Assembly (NCBI GenBank): GCA_965215145.1
Contig: OZ244038.1
Location: forward strand, 1,178,001-1,242,000
Length of the DNA stretch: 64,000 nt
Reading direction: 5' to 3'
Source: G965215145 sp965215145
GTDB lineage: Bacteria; Bacteroidota; Rhodothermia; Rhodothermales; JANQRZ01
This document shows, in pieces, positions 42,826 through 51,091 of this stretch. Made by a program: the position numbers and the translations under genes. The stretch's first letter is position 1. Each line of letters opens with the position of its first letter. The notes beneath the pieces are model-generated. The model was not told the DNA's origin and ran no database searches. It saw only the letters and a program-made list of their open reading frames with translations.

Positions 42826-43284
42826 CTACATCTCGTAGTAGCCCTCGTAGACGCCGTACTCGTCGTCGGAGAGGAGGCCGTCGTCGTCGGCGTCGTACTC
42901 CATGAACGTGCCCTCGTAGAGCTCGTCGTCGGAGAGGAGGCCGTCGTCGTCGGCGTCGTAGTCCGCGAAGACGCCGGTGCCGTAGCGGCCGCCGATGTAG
43001 CCCTCGTTGTACTCGTCCTCGTCGAGGTAGCCGTCGTCGTCGAGGTCCCAGTCGTCGAAGAGGCCGGCCTCACCGAAGGCGGTGCCGAACTCGTCGTTCG
43101 AGAGGTAGGTGTCGTTGTCGTAGTCGTAGCCACCGAAGTAGCCGGCCTCGACGAGGTCGTCGTCGTAGAGGCCGTCGTCCTCGATGAGGTCGTCGTCGAC
43201 CTCCTCGATCTCCGCCTCGGGCTCACAGGCGGCGAGGGCGAAAACGAGGGTCAGGCTCGTCAGGATGGAAAGCAGCTTCTTCAC
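42826..43284 (-). CDS. EF-hand-repeat lipoprotein, very acidic
   Basis: A 152-residue predicted lipoprotein: signal 'LLSILTSLTLVFALAACEPE' with lipobox Cys20, then a highly Asp/Glu-rich domain. Four EF-hand-like loops are visible: 'DYDNDTYLSNDE', 'DLDDDGYLDEDE', and two nearly identical 'YDADDDGLLSDDE' loops near 113 and 132. The last two arose by internal duplication. It probably binds calcium at the cell surface. Base use differs locally (GAC/GAG-rich) because of composition. The ATG at 43284 is fixed by the signal peptide. Confidence 0.8.
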   Translation of the reverse strand: MKKLLSILTSLTLVFALAACEPEAEIEEVDDDLIEDDGLYDDDLVEAGYFGGYDYDNDTYLSNDEFGTAFGEAGLFDDWDLDDDGYLDEDEYNEGYIGGRYGTGVFADYDADDDGLLSDDELYEGTFMEYDADDDGLLSDDEYGVYEGYYEM

Positions 43285-43530
43285 GGGGGTACCTCCTTAG
43301 GTGGTGTGCGAGGGGATGGGGAGCCGGCTCTGCGTTGCGGAACGGCCGCCCTACGAGTGGGTGAGGGGGAGGCGGTCCGCCGAGCCGATCCCCGTTCTAA
43401 CGTACCCCACGGAACGGGATGTTTCCAACAATCCCGGATTGGGGGCGGCCCCGGCCCACCAACGGGGCTGCGCCGGGGGTAGGTCCCACGTCTTCCCGGA
43501 AACTTCGGGGGCCGGCCCGCCGACGGCGCC

Positions 43531-46125
43531 TCAACGCCGCCGCTTCGCGCGGTGGGTGGCCTCGGCAGTCAGCGGGTCCTCGGGCCAGTGGTGCTTCGGG
43601 TAGCGGCCCCGGAGGTCCTTGCGCACGTCGAAGTAGCCCTCGCGCCAGAAGCTCGCGAGGTCGCGGGTGACCTGGGCGGGGCGGTGCGCGGGCGAGAGCA
43701 GGTGCATCACGACCGGCACGCGCCCGCCGCCGACGCGCGGCGTCTCCGTCAGGCCGAACACCTCCTGGAGCCGCACGGCCAGCACCGGCGCCTCGGGCTC
43801 GGCGTAGTCCACGGGGATCCGCGAGCCGCTGGGGACGGCGAGGTGGCTCGGCGCGAGGCGGTCGATCTCCTCGCGCCGCTCCCACGGCAGCCAGGCCAGC
43901 AGCGCCTCGGCGAGGTCGAGCCGGCGGAGGTCGTCGAGGCGGGTCATCCCCCAGAGGTGGGGGAGGAGCCAGTCGTCGGCCGAGGCCAGCAGTGCGTCGT
44001 CGGACACGTCGGGCCAGGCGCCGGGGTCGAGGGCGTGGAGGAAGCCGAGGCGGTCGCGGAGCCGCCGGGCCGCCTTCGACCACGGCAGCGCCTCGGCGCC
44101 GGCCGCGCGGATCCCGCCGAGGAGGGCTTCGGCGACGGCGGTGGGGTCGGGCTCCGGGAGCGGCCCCTCGCGGAGGACGACGCCGCCGAGCCGGACCTGC
44201 CGCCGCGCCACGACGCGCCCGGCCTCGGCCTCCCACACCACCTCCTCGGCCTCGTCCACCTCGTCCGCGAACTGCTCCTCCAGCTCCTCCGCGGTGACGG
44301 GCGCTGCGAGGAAGATCCGCGCCTCGCGGCCGTGCCCGCCGAGGTGGGCGGCCGTGAGGAAGTCCGCGCCGGTGAGCGCGTCGGCGTCGGGGAGGGCGGC
44401 GGCGCGGCCGTTGCGGAGGCGGTAGCGGGCGGAAGAACCCGGCCGGCGCTGCGCGACCCGCTCGGGGTAGGCGAGGGCGAGCAGCAGTCCGGCCGCCTCG
44501 GCGTCGGCTTCTTCCAGCCCGATGCCGAGGCGGCGCTGCCAGCGCTTGGCGTCCTCGCGCGCCCGCGCGACGGCGCCCTGGTCCACCGAGCAACCGTGGA
44601 CTGACGGGGGCGCGCTCCGGCCGCGGAGGAGGTCGAGGCGGAGGCGGAGGTCGGCGGGCGGAGGCGTGCGGCCGGGGGAGCGGAGGGGGTCGCGCTCGCC
44701 GAGGAGGGCGGCCAGCCGGCAGGCCGTCGCGCCGAGGCCCATCTCGTCCCCGCGCAGGACGAGGTGGGCGAGGCGGGGGTGCGCCCCGAGCCGCGCCATC
44801 CGCCGCCCGTGCGGGGTGACGCGGCCCTGGCCGTCGAGCGCGCGGAGATCGCGGAGCAGCGCGCGGGCCTGCTGGAACGAGGCTTCCGGCGGCGGGTCGA
44901 GCCAGCGGAGCGCGGCGGGGTCGGCTCCCCAGGCGGCCAGCTCGAGCGCCAGCGGGGCGAGGTCGGCCGCGGCGATCTCCGGCGGGGTGAAGGGGGCGAG
45001 GTGGCTGTGCTCGAACTCCGTCCAGAGGCGGTGGCAGGTGCCCGGCCCGAGGCGGCCGGCGCGCCCGCGCCGCTGGTCCGCCGAGGCGCGCGAGACGCGG
45101 ACGGTCTCGAGCCGCGTCATCCCGCTGGCCGGGTCGAACCGGGGGCGGCGGGCGAGGCCGGCGTCCACCACGACGCGGACGCCCTCGATGGTCAGGCTCG
45201 TCTCGGCGATGTCGGTGGCGAGCACGACCTTCCGCCGCCCGGTCGGGCTCGGCGCGATGGCGCGGTCCTGCTCGGCGGCCGGGAGCGCGCCGAACAGCGG
45301 GGCGAGGTCTACGTCGGTTGGCAGTCCCTCTCGGAGTCGCTCCTCGGTCCTGCGGATCTCGCCCGCGCCGGGGAGGAAGACGAGCGCGTCGCCGTCGGTC
45401 TCGGCCATCGCCCGGCGGACGGCCCTCGCCGCGAGGTCCTCCGTGCGCCCCTGGGGCGTCCGGTCGAGGTAGTGGGTCTCGACGGGGAAGGCCCGGCCCT
45501 CGCTGCGGACGAGCGGGGCCGGCTGGCCGCCCTCGGCCAGCAGCGCCGCCACGCGCTCGCCGTCGAGCGTCGCGCTCATCACCACGAGGCGGAGGCCGGG
45601 GCGGAGGGCCGTCTGGCTCTCCAGCGCGAGGGCGAGGCCGAGGTCGGAGGGGAGGTTCCGCTCGTGGAACTCGTCGAAGACGACGCAGCCGACGCCGTCG
45701 AGCGCGGGGTCGTCCTGGAGCATCCGCGTCAGGACCCCCTCGGTCACGACCTCGATGCGGGTCCGCGCGCTCACGCGGCTGTCGAGGCGGACGCGGTAGC
45801 CGACGGTTCCGCCGGCGCGCTCCCCGAGCGTCTGGGCCATCCGGCGGGCGGCAGCACGGGCGGCGAGCCGGCGGGGTTCGAGCATCACCAGCTTCTGCCC
45901 GCCGAGCCACGGCTCGTCGAGGAGCGCCAGCGGCACGCGCGTCGTCTTGCCCGCGCCCGGCGGCGCCTCCAGCACGGCCCGGTTCCCGTCGCGGAGCGCG
46001 GCGGCGAGCGCGGGCAGCACGGGCTCGATGGGGAGGGGCGGGTCCAGAGGCGGCGTGGGCTGGTCGGGGCGGCAACGGCGTGCGGGGCGGGCGCGGTTCC
46101 AGTGAAGGCGAGGAGGCCGCCCCAC
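43531..46125 (-). CDS. hrpB: ATP-dependent helicase HrpB
   Basis: A DEAH/RHA-type helicase of about 840-864 residues. Motifs: 'VLEAPPGAGKTTRVPLALLD' (I), 'VTEGVLTRMLQDDPAL', 'VVFDEFHERNLPSDLGLALA' (II, DEFH), 'LVVMSATLDGERVAALLAEG' (III), 'VVLATDIAETSLTIEGV' (V) and 'ADQRRGRAGRLGPGTCHRLW' (VI). The C-terminal HrpB domain includes 'DVRKDLRGRYPKHHWPEDP'. No ATG lies close to the conserved N-terminus ('LPIEPVLPALAAAL'). The GTG at 46125 is the nearest conventional start that keeps it; a CTG at 46047 is an alternative. Role: RNA/DNA unwinding, not well defined. Confidence 0.9.
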   Translation of the reverse strand: MGRPPRLHWNRARPARRCRPDQPTPPLDPPLPIEPVLPALAAALRDGNRAVLEAPPGAGKTTRVPLALLDEPWLGGQKLVMLEPRRLAARAAARRMAQTLGERAGGTVGYRVRLDSRVSARTRIEVVTEGVLTRMLQDDPALDGVGCVVFDEFHERNLPSDLGLALALESQTALRPGLRLVVMSATLDGERVAALLAEGGQPAPLVRSEGRAFPVETHYLDRTPQGRTEDLAARAVRRAMAETDGDALVFLPGAGEIRRTEERLREGLPTDVDLAPLFGALPAAEQDRAIAPSPTGRRKVVLATDIAETSLTIEGVRVVVDAGLARRPRFDPASGMTRLETVRVSRASADQRRGRAGRLGPGTCHRLWTEFEHSHLAPFTPPEIAAADLAPLALELAAWGADPAALRWLDPPPEASFQQARALLRDLRALDGQGRVTPHGRRMARLGAHPRLAHLVLRGDEMGLGATACRLAALLGERDPLRSPGRTPPPADLRLRLDLLRGRSAPPSVHGCSVDQGAVARAREDAKRWQRRLGIGLEEADAEAAGLLLALAYPERVAQRRPGSSARYRLRNGRAAALPDADALTGADFLTAAHLGGHGREARIFLAAPVTAEELEEQFADEVDEAEEVVWEAEAGRVVARRQVRLGGVVLREGPLPEPDPTAVAEALLGGIRAAGAEALPWSKAARRLRDRLGFLHALDPGAWPDVSDDALLASADDWLLPHLWGMTRLDDLRRLDLAEALLAWLPWERREEIDRLAPSHLAVPSGSRIPVDYAEPEAPVLAVRLQEVFGLTETPRVGGGRVPVVMHLLSPAHRPAQVTRDLASFWREGYFDVRKDLRGRYPKHHWPEDPLTAEATHRAKRRR

Positions 46126-46191
46126 CCGTTCGGAACCTTCGTCCGGGCCGGCGCTTCGAGGGCGGCGTCCTCCCTCCGCCGCCGAGCCGCC

Positions 46192-46644
46192 ATGCTGTTC
46201 GTCCACACCCTCGCCGTCGTGCTCCACGTCGCCACCGCGGCGGCGTACTTCGGGCTCGGGCTGCTGCTGGCGCGTCAGGCCCGGATAGTCGCCGGGGGCC
46301 ACGCCGCCGCCCTCGGCGAGCTCGGCGGCCGGACGGTGCGGCTGATGACGGCGTTCGCCGTGCTGACCTTCGTGTTCGCCCTCGCGGCGTTCCTCCTCGG
46401 CGGCGGGTTCGTGGGCTACGGCCCGGCGTACCACACGAGCCTGCTCCTCATCGTCCTCCTCATCGGTGTGCAGGTCCTGCTCGTGCAGCGGGGGTGGGAC
46501 GCGCTCCGCGCCGCCGTCTCCGGCCCGGCCGACGCCTCGGCCGCGGCGAAGCGCGTGGCGATGGGCACCGGCATCGCCCACACGCTCTGGCTCGTGATCC
46601 TCGTGTTGATGTTCTGGGACCGCTTCGCCGTCGCCCTCCTCTGA
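46192..46644 (+). CDS. Four-helix integral membrane protein, unknown
   Basis: A 150-residue protein with four TM segments, starting 'MLFVHTLAVVLHVATAAAYF' and ending 'LWLVILVLMFWDRFAVALL'. Two His residues in helix 1 (His5 and His12) and one near helix 4 ('GIAHTLWLV') could bind haem or metal, but I recognise no family. It lies 8 nt upstream of the thioredoxin-like gene, probably in one transcript, and is divergent from hrpB. Confidence 0.7.
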   Translation: MLFVHTLAVVLHVATAAAYFGLGLLLARQARIVAGGHAAALGELGGRTVRLMTAFAVLTFVFALAAFLLGGGFVGYGPAYHTSLLLIVLLIGVQVLLVQRGWDALRAAVSGPADASAAAKRVAMGTGIAHTLWLVILVLMFWDRFAVALL

Positions 46645-46652
46645 TCCCGCCC

Positions 46653-47225
46653 ATGACCTCCGCTTCGTCCCTCCACCCCGCCGGCACGTCCGAGCCCCTC
46701 GACACCCGCTTCGCCGAGGGGGAGCCGTTCGCCGACTTCCTCGCCGGCGTCGAGAAGAACGAGGGGCTGTGGCGCGGGGTGTACGAGCGCGCCGACGTCC
46801 CCGGCGCCTTCGTCGAGCGCGTGGCGGCGCTGCCGGGGCGGTGGCACCTCCTCGCCCTCTCGGCCGACTGGTGCGGCGACGCCTCGAACACGGTCCCCGT
46901 CCTCGCCCGCCTCGCCGAGCGGGCGCCGAACCTCGACCTCCGCCTCCTCGACCGCGACGACCACCTCGACCTCATGGACCAGCACCTCACGGACGGCCGC
47001 TCGCGGTCCATCCCCGCCGTGCTCCTGCTGGACGAGGGCTTCGCCGAGCAGGGGTGGTGGGGGCCGCGGCCGGCGGCGCTCCAGGCGTGGGTGATGGGGG
47101 AGGGGATGGCGATGGAGCCGGCAGACCGCTACAAGCGCGTCCGGCGGTGGTACGCGCAGGACCGCGGCGTGACCACGCTCGACGAGGTCGTCCGCGGGCT
47201 GGAGCAGGCGGCCGGAACGGCGTGA
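46653..47225 (+). CDS. Thioredoxin-family protein (WCGD type)
   Basis: A 190-residue cytoplasmic thioredoxin-fold protein of the family with active site 'LSADWCGDASNTVPVLARLA' (about 71-90), a single Cys followed by Gly-Asp. This differs from redox-active CxxC thioredoxins and is normal for this branch. A cis-Pro motif 'RSIPAVLLLDE' follows (about 115). Function unknown; likely monothiol chemistry. ATG at 46653, 8 nt after a small membrane-protein gene. Confidence 0.82.
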   Translation: MTSASSLHPAGTSEPLDTRFAEGEPFADFLAGVEKNEGLWRGVYERADVPGAFVERVAALPGRWHLLALSADWCGDASNTVPVLARLAERAPNLDLRLLDRDDHLDLMDQHLTDGRSRSIPAVLLLDEGFAEQGWWGPRPAALQAWVMGEGMAMEPADRYKRVRRWYAQDRGVTTLDEVVRGLEQAAGTA

Positions 47226-47337
47226 GGCCGGATCTTCACCCACTCTCCGAGCCGGCCGTTTCCGGCGCCGCGTGGGGGGCGGCGTATATTTCCCGTTCTG
47301 CGATGGCCGCCGGTGGTTGAGGCGGCCGTCCGCTTCT

Positions 47338-47410
47338 GGCCCGGTAGCTCAGTTGGTAGAGCACGCGACTGAAAATCGCGGTGTCGGCGGTTCGAGTCCG
47401 CCCTGGGCCA
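47338..47410 (+). tRNA. tRNA-Phe (GAA)
   Basis: 73-nt cloverleaf. Acceptor GGCCCGG pairs with CTGGGCC (one G-U); D-arm GCTC/GAGC; anticodon stem CGCGA/TCGCG with loop CTGAAAA (anticodon GAA); T-arm GGCGG-TTCGAGT-CCGCC. The 3' CCA is not fully encoded. Confidence 0.97.
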
Positions 47411-47560
47411 CCGTGCAACGCGCCCCGAGAGGTGCGGGGGCAGACGGGCGAAGTTCGTGTGAGGCATCCCCTCCCGCTTGCCCGCCGCCCGCCCCGCTCG
47501 GTATGTTGCGCAGCCCGATTCGGAGGCCGCAGGCGTTTCGCGCCCGGTGCCCCGAGAGTC

Positions 47561-47635
47561 GGTCCGGTAGTTCAGTTTGGTTAGAACGCCGGCCTGTCAC
47601 GCCGGAGGTCGCGGGTTCGAGTCCCGTCCGGACCG
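47561..47635 (+). tRNA. tRNA-Asp (GTC)
   Basis: 75-nt cloverleaf. Acceptor GGTCCGG/CCGGACC with discriminator G; anticodon stem CCGGC/GCCGG with loop CTGTCAC (anticodon GTC); T-arm GCGGG-TTCGAGT-CCCGT. A hairpin terminator follows directly. An accessory gene starts 78 nt downstream, as is common at tRNA integration sites. Confidence 0.97.
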
Positions 47636-47638
47636 CAG

Positions 47639-47675
47639 CCGAAGCCCCCGAGCCTACGTGGCCTGGGGGCTTCGG
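47639..47675 (+). terminator. Terminator after tRNA-Asp
   Basis: Stem CCGAAGCCCCC / GGGGGCTTCGG with inner GAGCC/GGCCT pairing, followed by CGTTTAGTCTT. Lies 4 nt past the tRNA. Confidence 0.85.
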
Positions 47676-47713
47676 CGTTTAGTCTTACTTCCAGCGGAGG
47701 GCACACGACATAC

Positions 47714-48424
47714 ATGGCACGGCTCCTTGTTCAATGTGACCACTGCGGTCATAGCTTCCTGAGTCTATTTGGTATAAGGAGCGCTACTAGAAGTAGGATT
47801 GGTCACATCACGCAGCAATGCCCCGCCTGTGGAAAGGGTGCTTCGATGCCTAGTGTCGAGCTTAACACTGGAGAGCTAGAAGATGGAGACGTGATAGATG
47901 TCAGGGGGGGCGCCGTCCGGATCCTCCGCGAACTCGTATCGGCTCCAGATCCCTTAGCCGCAGCGAAACGCGCTAAGCAGGAGTTGGAGCGTGCCGTGGA
48001 GTTTGAAGACCCCGACCGTGTCGGTCTCCTCCGAACACTGCGACCTGTTCTACAGGAGAGCAGATGGTTCACGCTCTCCCCTTCTGAGAAGATTGCGAGG
48101 CTAGCCCTTCTCATAGCAGCGCTTGACCTGTTAATCAACCTCTGGGGTGTGCTCGGGCGCCCACCCTCCGCTGAGGAGGTGAGGAATCCGCCCCCGGAAG
48201 TGCATATACACCTTCACGATTTAGGCGCTGTGAGAGACGAGGCTCCGTCTGAGGAGAGCATTCGCGGTCGTACCGTGCAGGAGAATGTGTTACCGGGGGA
48301 CGGTGGAAGCCCGAACCAGGGTGAAAATGAAAAGCCCGACGGTGCGGAAGTCGATGAGGGCGTAGGGGGCGTCGTAGAGGAAGAGGCCGATGACGCTCAA
48401 GAGGGGACGGACGGGGAGCCGTAG
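47714..48424 (+). CDS. Hypothetical zinc-ribbon membrane protein, likely acquired
   Basis: A 236-residue protein with an N-terminal zinc ribbon (Cys8-x2-Cys11 in 'VQCDHCGHSFLSL' and a second CxxC in 'QQCPACGKGAS', about 36-39). A central helical region with one possible TM helix ('KIARLALLIAALDLLINLWG') and a very acidic, low-complexity C-terminus (Glu/Asp/Gly-rich from about 170) follow. No family recognised. Codon use is visibly less GC-rich than in its neighbours, and it lies just behind tRNA-Asp and before a hicAB cassette, all pointing to transfer. ATG at 47714. Confidence 0.7.
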   Translation: MARLLVQCDHCGHSFLSLFGIRSATRSRIGHITQQCPACGKGASMPSVELNTGELEDGDVIDVRGGAVRILRELVSAPDPLAAAKRAKQELERAVEFEDPDRVGLLRTLRPVLQESRWFTLSPSEKIARLALLIAALDLLINLWGVLGRPPSAEEVRNPPPEVHIHLHDLGAVRDEAPSEESIRGRTVQENVLPGDGGSPNQGENEKPDGAEVDEGVGGVVEEEADDAQEGTDGEP

Positions 48425-48445
48425 CCAACTTGCGCAGCACCGCAT

Positions 48446-48490
48446 TCAGAACCGCGTTCCTACCTCGACCGGTCCGCCGTGGCGCAGCGC
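48446..48490 (-). pseudogene. Duplicated 3' end of the membrane-protein gene at 49281
   Basis: Encodes 'ALRHGGPVEVGTRF' then TGA. The intact gene at 49281-51002 ends 'ALRHGWPVEVGTRF' then TAG. That is 13 of 14 residues and about 90% of nucleotides over 44 nt; similarity stops sharply at 48490. With the true gene end at 49281 it brackets the hicAB cassette as a direct repeat. Confidence 0.85.
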
Positions 48491-48506
48491 CTCTGCTAGA
48501 GACAGC

Positions 48507-48857
48507 CTACACGATCTCCCGCCCGCGCCGCTTCACCTCGCGCTCGATGGCCTTACCGACAAACGCATTCAGGCTCTCCTCGCCTGCTTTGGCCGCCATC
48601 GTCGCTGCCCGGTGGAGGTGCGGGGGGAGGCGCAGGTTGAAGCGCCCGCTGTACGGCTTATCGGGGGGCTTTCCGATCCGCTCGCAGTGGGCGAGGTAGT
48701 CGTCAACAGCCGCGTGGAAGGCGGCTTCCACCTCGGCGGCGTCGCGCACCTCGAAGATGACGGTGTCGTCGAGGTCGAGGACCTCCCCGAAGATGATCTT
48801 ATCGTCGGGGTAGTACTCGGCCGAAGCGTGGTAGCCGCGGTAGGTAAGGAGGGGCAT
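48507..48857 (-). CDS. hicB: HicB family antitoxin
   Basis: A 116-residue antitoxin. The N-terminal partial RNase-H-like domain reads 'YYPDDKIIFGEVLDLDDTVI' and 'EAAFHAAVDDYLAHCERIGK'. The C-terminal DNA-binding ribbon-helix-helix is 'GRFNLRLPPHLHRAATMAAK' with 'SLNAFVGKAIEREVKRRG'. It should bind and neutralise HicA and repress the operon. The gene follows hicA after 43 nt, longer than usual. Its stop lies 16 nt from a duplicated gene end that bounds the cassette. Confidence 0.9.
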   Translation of the reverse strand: MPLLTYRGYHASAEYYPDDKIIFGEVLDLDDTVIFEVRDAAEVEAAFHAAVDDYLAHCERIGKPPDKPYSGRFNLRLPPHLHRAATMAAKAGEESLNAFVGKAIEREVKRRGREIV

Positions 48858-48900
48858 GGCGATGGGGGTCCAGGGGTCAGGGAGTCGGAGCAGGAGCCCG

Positions 48901-49191
48901 CTACGGCTTCACACCGCACTCGGCTAGCTTCGCTCGCAGTCGCTCGACGGAAGGCTTCGCCAGGGTGGAGCCGGGGTGCGGCTTGTGGAGCAAGAACGTC
49001 TTGCCTCTGAGCGTGAAGGCGACGCTCGAGCCGGCGCGCGTCTCGTCCACCTCCGCCCCCAGCCGCTTCAAGAGCGCGACGACGGCCGACCACCTCACAC
49101 CGGAGCGCGTGGGCTTCTCGAGGACGATTTCGAGCGTGCGGAGGTGCTTCTTCGGAAGGGCCGATACGTCTCGGGGATCGGGTTTCGGCAC
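48901..49191 (-). CDS. hicA: HicA-like mRNA interferase toxin
   Basis: A 96-residue toxin with the HicA dsRBD-like core: 'VRWSAVVALLKRLGAEVDET' followed by 'GSSVAFTLRGKTFLLHKPHP' (catalytic His in the HxPHP-like end) and 'STLAKPSVERLRAKLAECGV'. The GTG at 49191 was selected because it starts just before the conserved part; an N-terminal extension of about 25 residues is longer than minimal HicA. It precedes hicB, as in typical hicAB operons. Upstream lies a GGTAC...GGTAC direct repeat (49214-49230) that could be an operator. Confidence 0.82.
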   Translation of the reverse strand: MPKPDPRDVSALPKKHLRTLEIVLEKPTRSGVRWSAVVALLKRLGAEVDETRAGSSVAFTLRGKTFLLHKPHPGSTLAKPSVERLRAKLAECGVKP

Positions 49192-49246
49192 GGCGAGGCG
49201 GCTCGATACGGTGGTACTACGAACCGGTACCGCGTCCGTTCCGTTC

Positions 49247-49276
49247 GGAGACTCCGCGTGTCGAGACGGAGTCTCC
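49247..49276 (-). terminator. Hairpin downstream of the membrane-protein gene
   Basis: Perfect 10-bp stem (GGAGACTCCG / CGGAGTCTCC) with a 10-nt loop, 5-34 nt beyond the stop of the 49281 gene in its transcription direction. Also separates that gene from hicA. Confidence 0.65.
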
Positions 49277-49280
49277 CGTC

Positions 49281-51002
49281 CTAGAACCGCGTGCCCACCT
49301 CGACCGGCCAGCCGTGGCGCAGCGCCGGCAGCAGCCCCCCCTCCACGGCGACGAACGAGCCGGCCCCGGCCGGGCGGCCCATCCCCTCGGGTACGAGGAG
49401 CCCGTCGGCGAGGTAGACGACCTCGTAGTCCTCGGGAAGGCCGTCGAGGAAGCGATGGGGCCAGATGTCGAAGACGACGTCCGGAGGGGGGAGGTCGCAC
49501 CCGCTGCTTTGCAGGAGCCTGAAGTAGCGGTGGACCGAGACGTTCATCCCGAAGTAGTCGGCCCGCCCGCGCGCGGCCTCGCAGCGCGAGAGGTGCCGGT
49601 CCGTCAGCCCGTGCCGGTCCACGAACGTGACGGCGGCTCCGTGCCGGGCGGCGACGTGGTAGGAGACCATCCCCATCTGCCCGGAGAGCACGACGACGGG
49701 CCGCCGCAGCGAGTCCGCCAGCGCCCCGACGACGCGGTCGAGCACGATGATCGTGGGGATGTCGCGGCGGTGCAGGCGGTTGATCCGCTCCGAGGCCGTG
49801 AACGCGACCGGCGGGCTCGCGAGGTCGGCGGCGGCGAGGAGCGGGCGCTCGTCGGGGGCGCGGACGACCCGGAACGTCTCGGTGAGGACGGACCGCCGGG
49901 CCGTCGCCGCCGCGTCGCCGTAGGAGACCGTCTCCAGCAGCGGCACGCTCGCCACGTTCAGCAGCACGGCGGCGGCGAAGGCCGCGTTCGGAGCGGGCAG
50001 CGAGCGGAGCGCGGACGCCGCGAGCAGCGCGACGGCGGGGAGGGCCGGGACGAGGAAGCGCCCGCCCTCCATCCAGTCCCCGCCAGCGAACAGGACGAAC
50101 GCGGCCGTCACCCCGACGAACCCGGCGCAGAGCCGGAGCGCGGCCCCGCCCCGCGCCAGCGCCGTCCACGCGCCGAAGGCTGCCGTGGCGAAGAGGAGCG
50201 CGACGGGGATCGAGGCCAGCAGCCACTCGTCGAGGTAGGCCGCCCCCGCTGCCAGCGCTTCGCCGAGTGGGGCGCCGGTCTTGGCCGCGACGGGCTGGGG
50301 GAACGGCTCCCCGAAGACCGCCAGCCGGGCGCCGGCCACGAGCAGGCCGAGGACCGCCGTGTAGCCCAGCAGCATCCCGAACCGCCGCGCCTGCCCGCGC
50401 TCCCGCGAGAACAGGGCGAGGGCGGCCATCCCCCCGAACAGCGAGGCGCACACGAACGGGGCCTCCGGGCGGGCGAGGAGGACGAACCCGAGCGCGCCGA
50501 GCACGCGCCACGGCGGCGGGTTGCCCCCGACGAACCGGACCGCTTCGAGGAGGAGCCAGACGGCGCCGAACGCGGCGATCGTCGTCTCCAGGCCCCCGAA
50601 GCTCCAGTAGACGAAGTAGACCTGCGTGGCGGTGAGGACGCCGGCCGGCAGCACGAGCGCCGGGTCGACCCGCGCGGCGAGCCGCTGCACGGCCAGCACG
50701 GCGGCGACGCCGAAGACGACGGAGGAGAGCACGCCGAGGGTGGGGATCGGGATGCCGGTGACGGCGAGGGCGGCGAGCAGGAGGACGTGGAGGAGGCTGC
50801 TCGACTGCTCGACGAGCTCGCCGTTGTAGTTCAGCGCCCCGCGCTCAAGAAGCGCCACCACGCTGCCGTAGGTGACGTGCGAGTCGTCGTGCCCGCCGGC
50901 GCCGACGAGGAGGGCGCCGATCAGCACGAGGAGCGCCGGGGGGACGGCCGTGAGGAGCCAGCCGGGGGCCTCCTCCGAGGGACGTGGGGCGGGGGACTCC
51001 AT
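49281..51002 (-). CDS. Polytopic membrane protein, GT-C glycosyltransferase-like
   Basis: A 573-residue protein. The first ~340 residues hold about ten TM helices, with an acidic periplasmic loop early on ('GGHDDSHVTYGSVVALLERG') like the DD/ED motif of GT-C glycosyltransferases. 'FGGLETTIAAFGAVWLLLEA' and 'ARPEAPFVCASLFGGMAALA' resemble related hypothetical proteins. The last ~230 residues form a soluble domain ('SGQMGMVSYHVAARHGAAVT', 'DVVFDIWPHRFLDGLPEDYE'). It could transfer a sugar from a polyprenyl carrier. Its terminal 14 codons are duplicated at 48446. ATG at 51002. Confidence 0.65.
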   Translation of the reverse strand: MESPAPRPSEEAPGWLLTAVPPALLVLIGALLVGAGGHDDSHVTYGSVVALLERGALNYNGELVEQSSSLLHVLLLAALAVTGIPIPTLGVLSSVVFGVAAVLAVQRLAARVDPALVLPAGVLTATQVYFVYWSFGGLETTIAAFGAVWLLLEAVRFVGGNPPPWRVLGALGFVLLARPEAPFVCASLFGGMAALALFSRERGQARRFGMLLGYTAVLGLLVAGARLAVFGEPFPQPVAAKTGAPLGEALAAGAAYLDEWLLASIPVALLFATAAFGAWTALARGGAALRLCAGFVGVTAAFVLFAGGDWMEGGRFLVPALPAVALLAASALRSLPAPNAAFAAAVLLNVASVPLLETVSYGDAAATARRSVLTETFRVVRAPDERPLLAAADLASPPVAFTASERINRLHRRDIPTIIVLDRVVGALADSLRRPVVVLSGQMGMVSYHVAARHGAAVTFVDRHGLTDRHLSRCEAARGRADYFGMNVSVHRYFRLLQSSGCDLPPPDVVFDIWPHRFLDGLPEDYEVVYLADGLLVPEGMGRPAGAGSFVAVEGGLLPALRHGWPVEVGTRF

Positions 51003-51091
51003 GCCCGCAGTATCGCCGGCCCCGGAGGGCGATTAACCCCCCCATCCCGGCGCGACGGTGTTGCGGCAGGAGACCTGAACCAGAGGCCGGG

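Noticed and set aside
46126..46581. Longer hrpB start at 46581
   Set aside because: It would run antisense through the divergent membrane-protein gene and adds an N-terminus unlike any HrpB.
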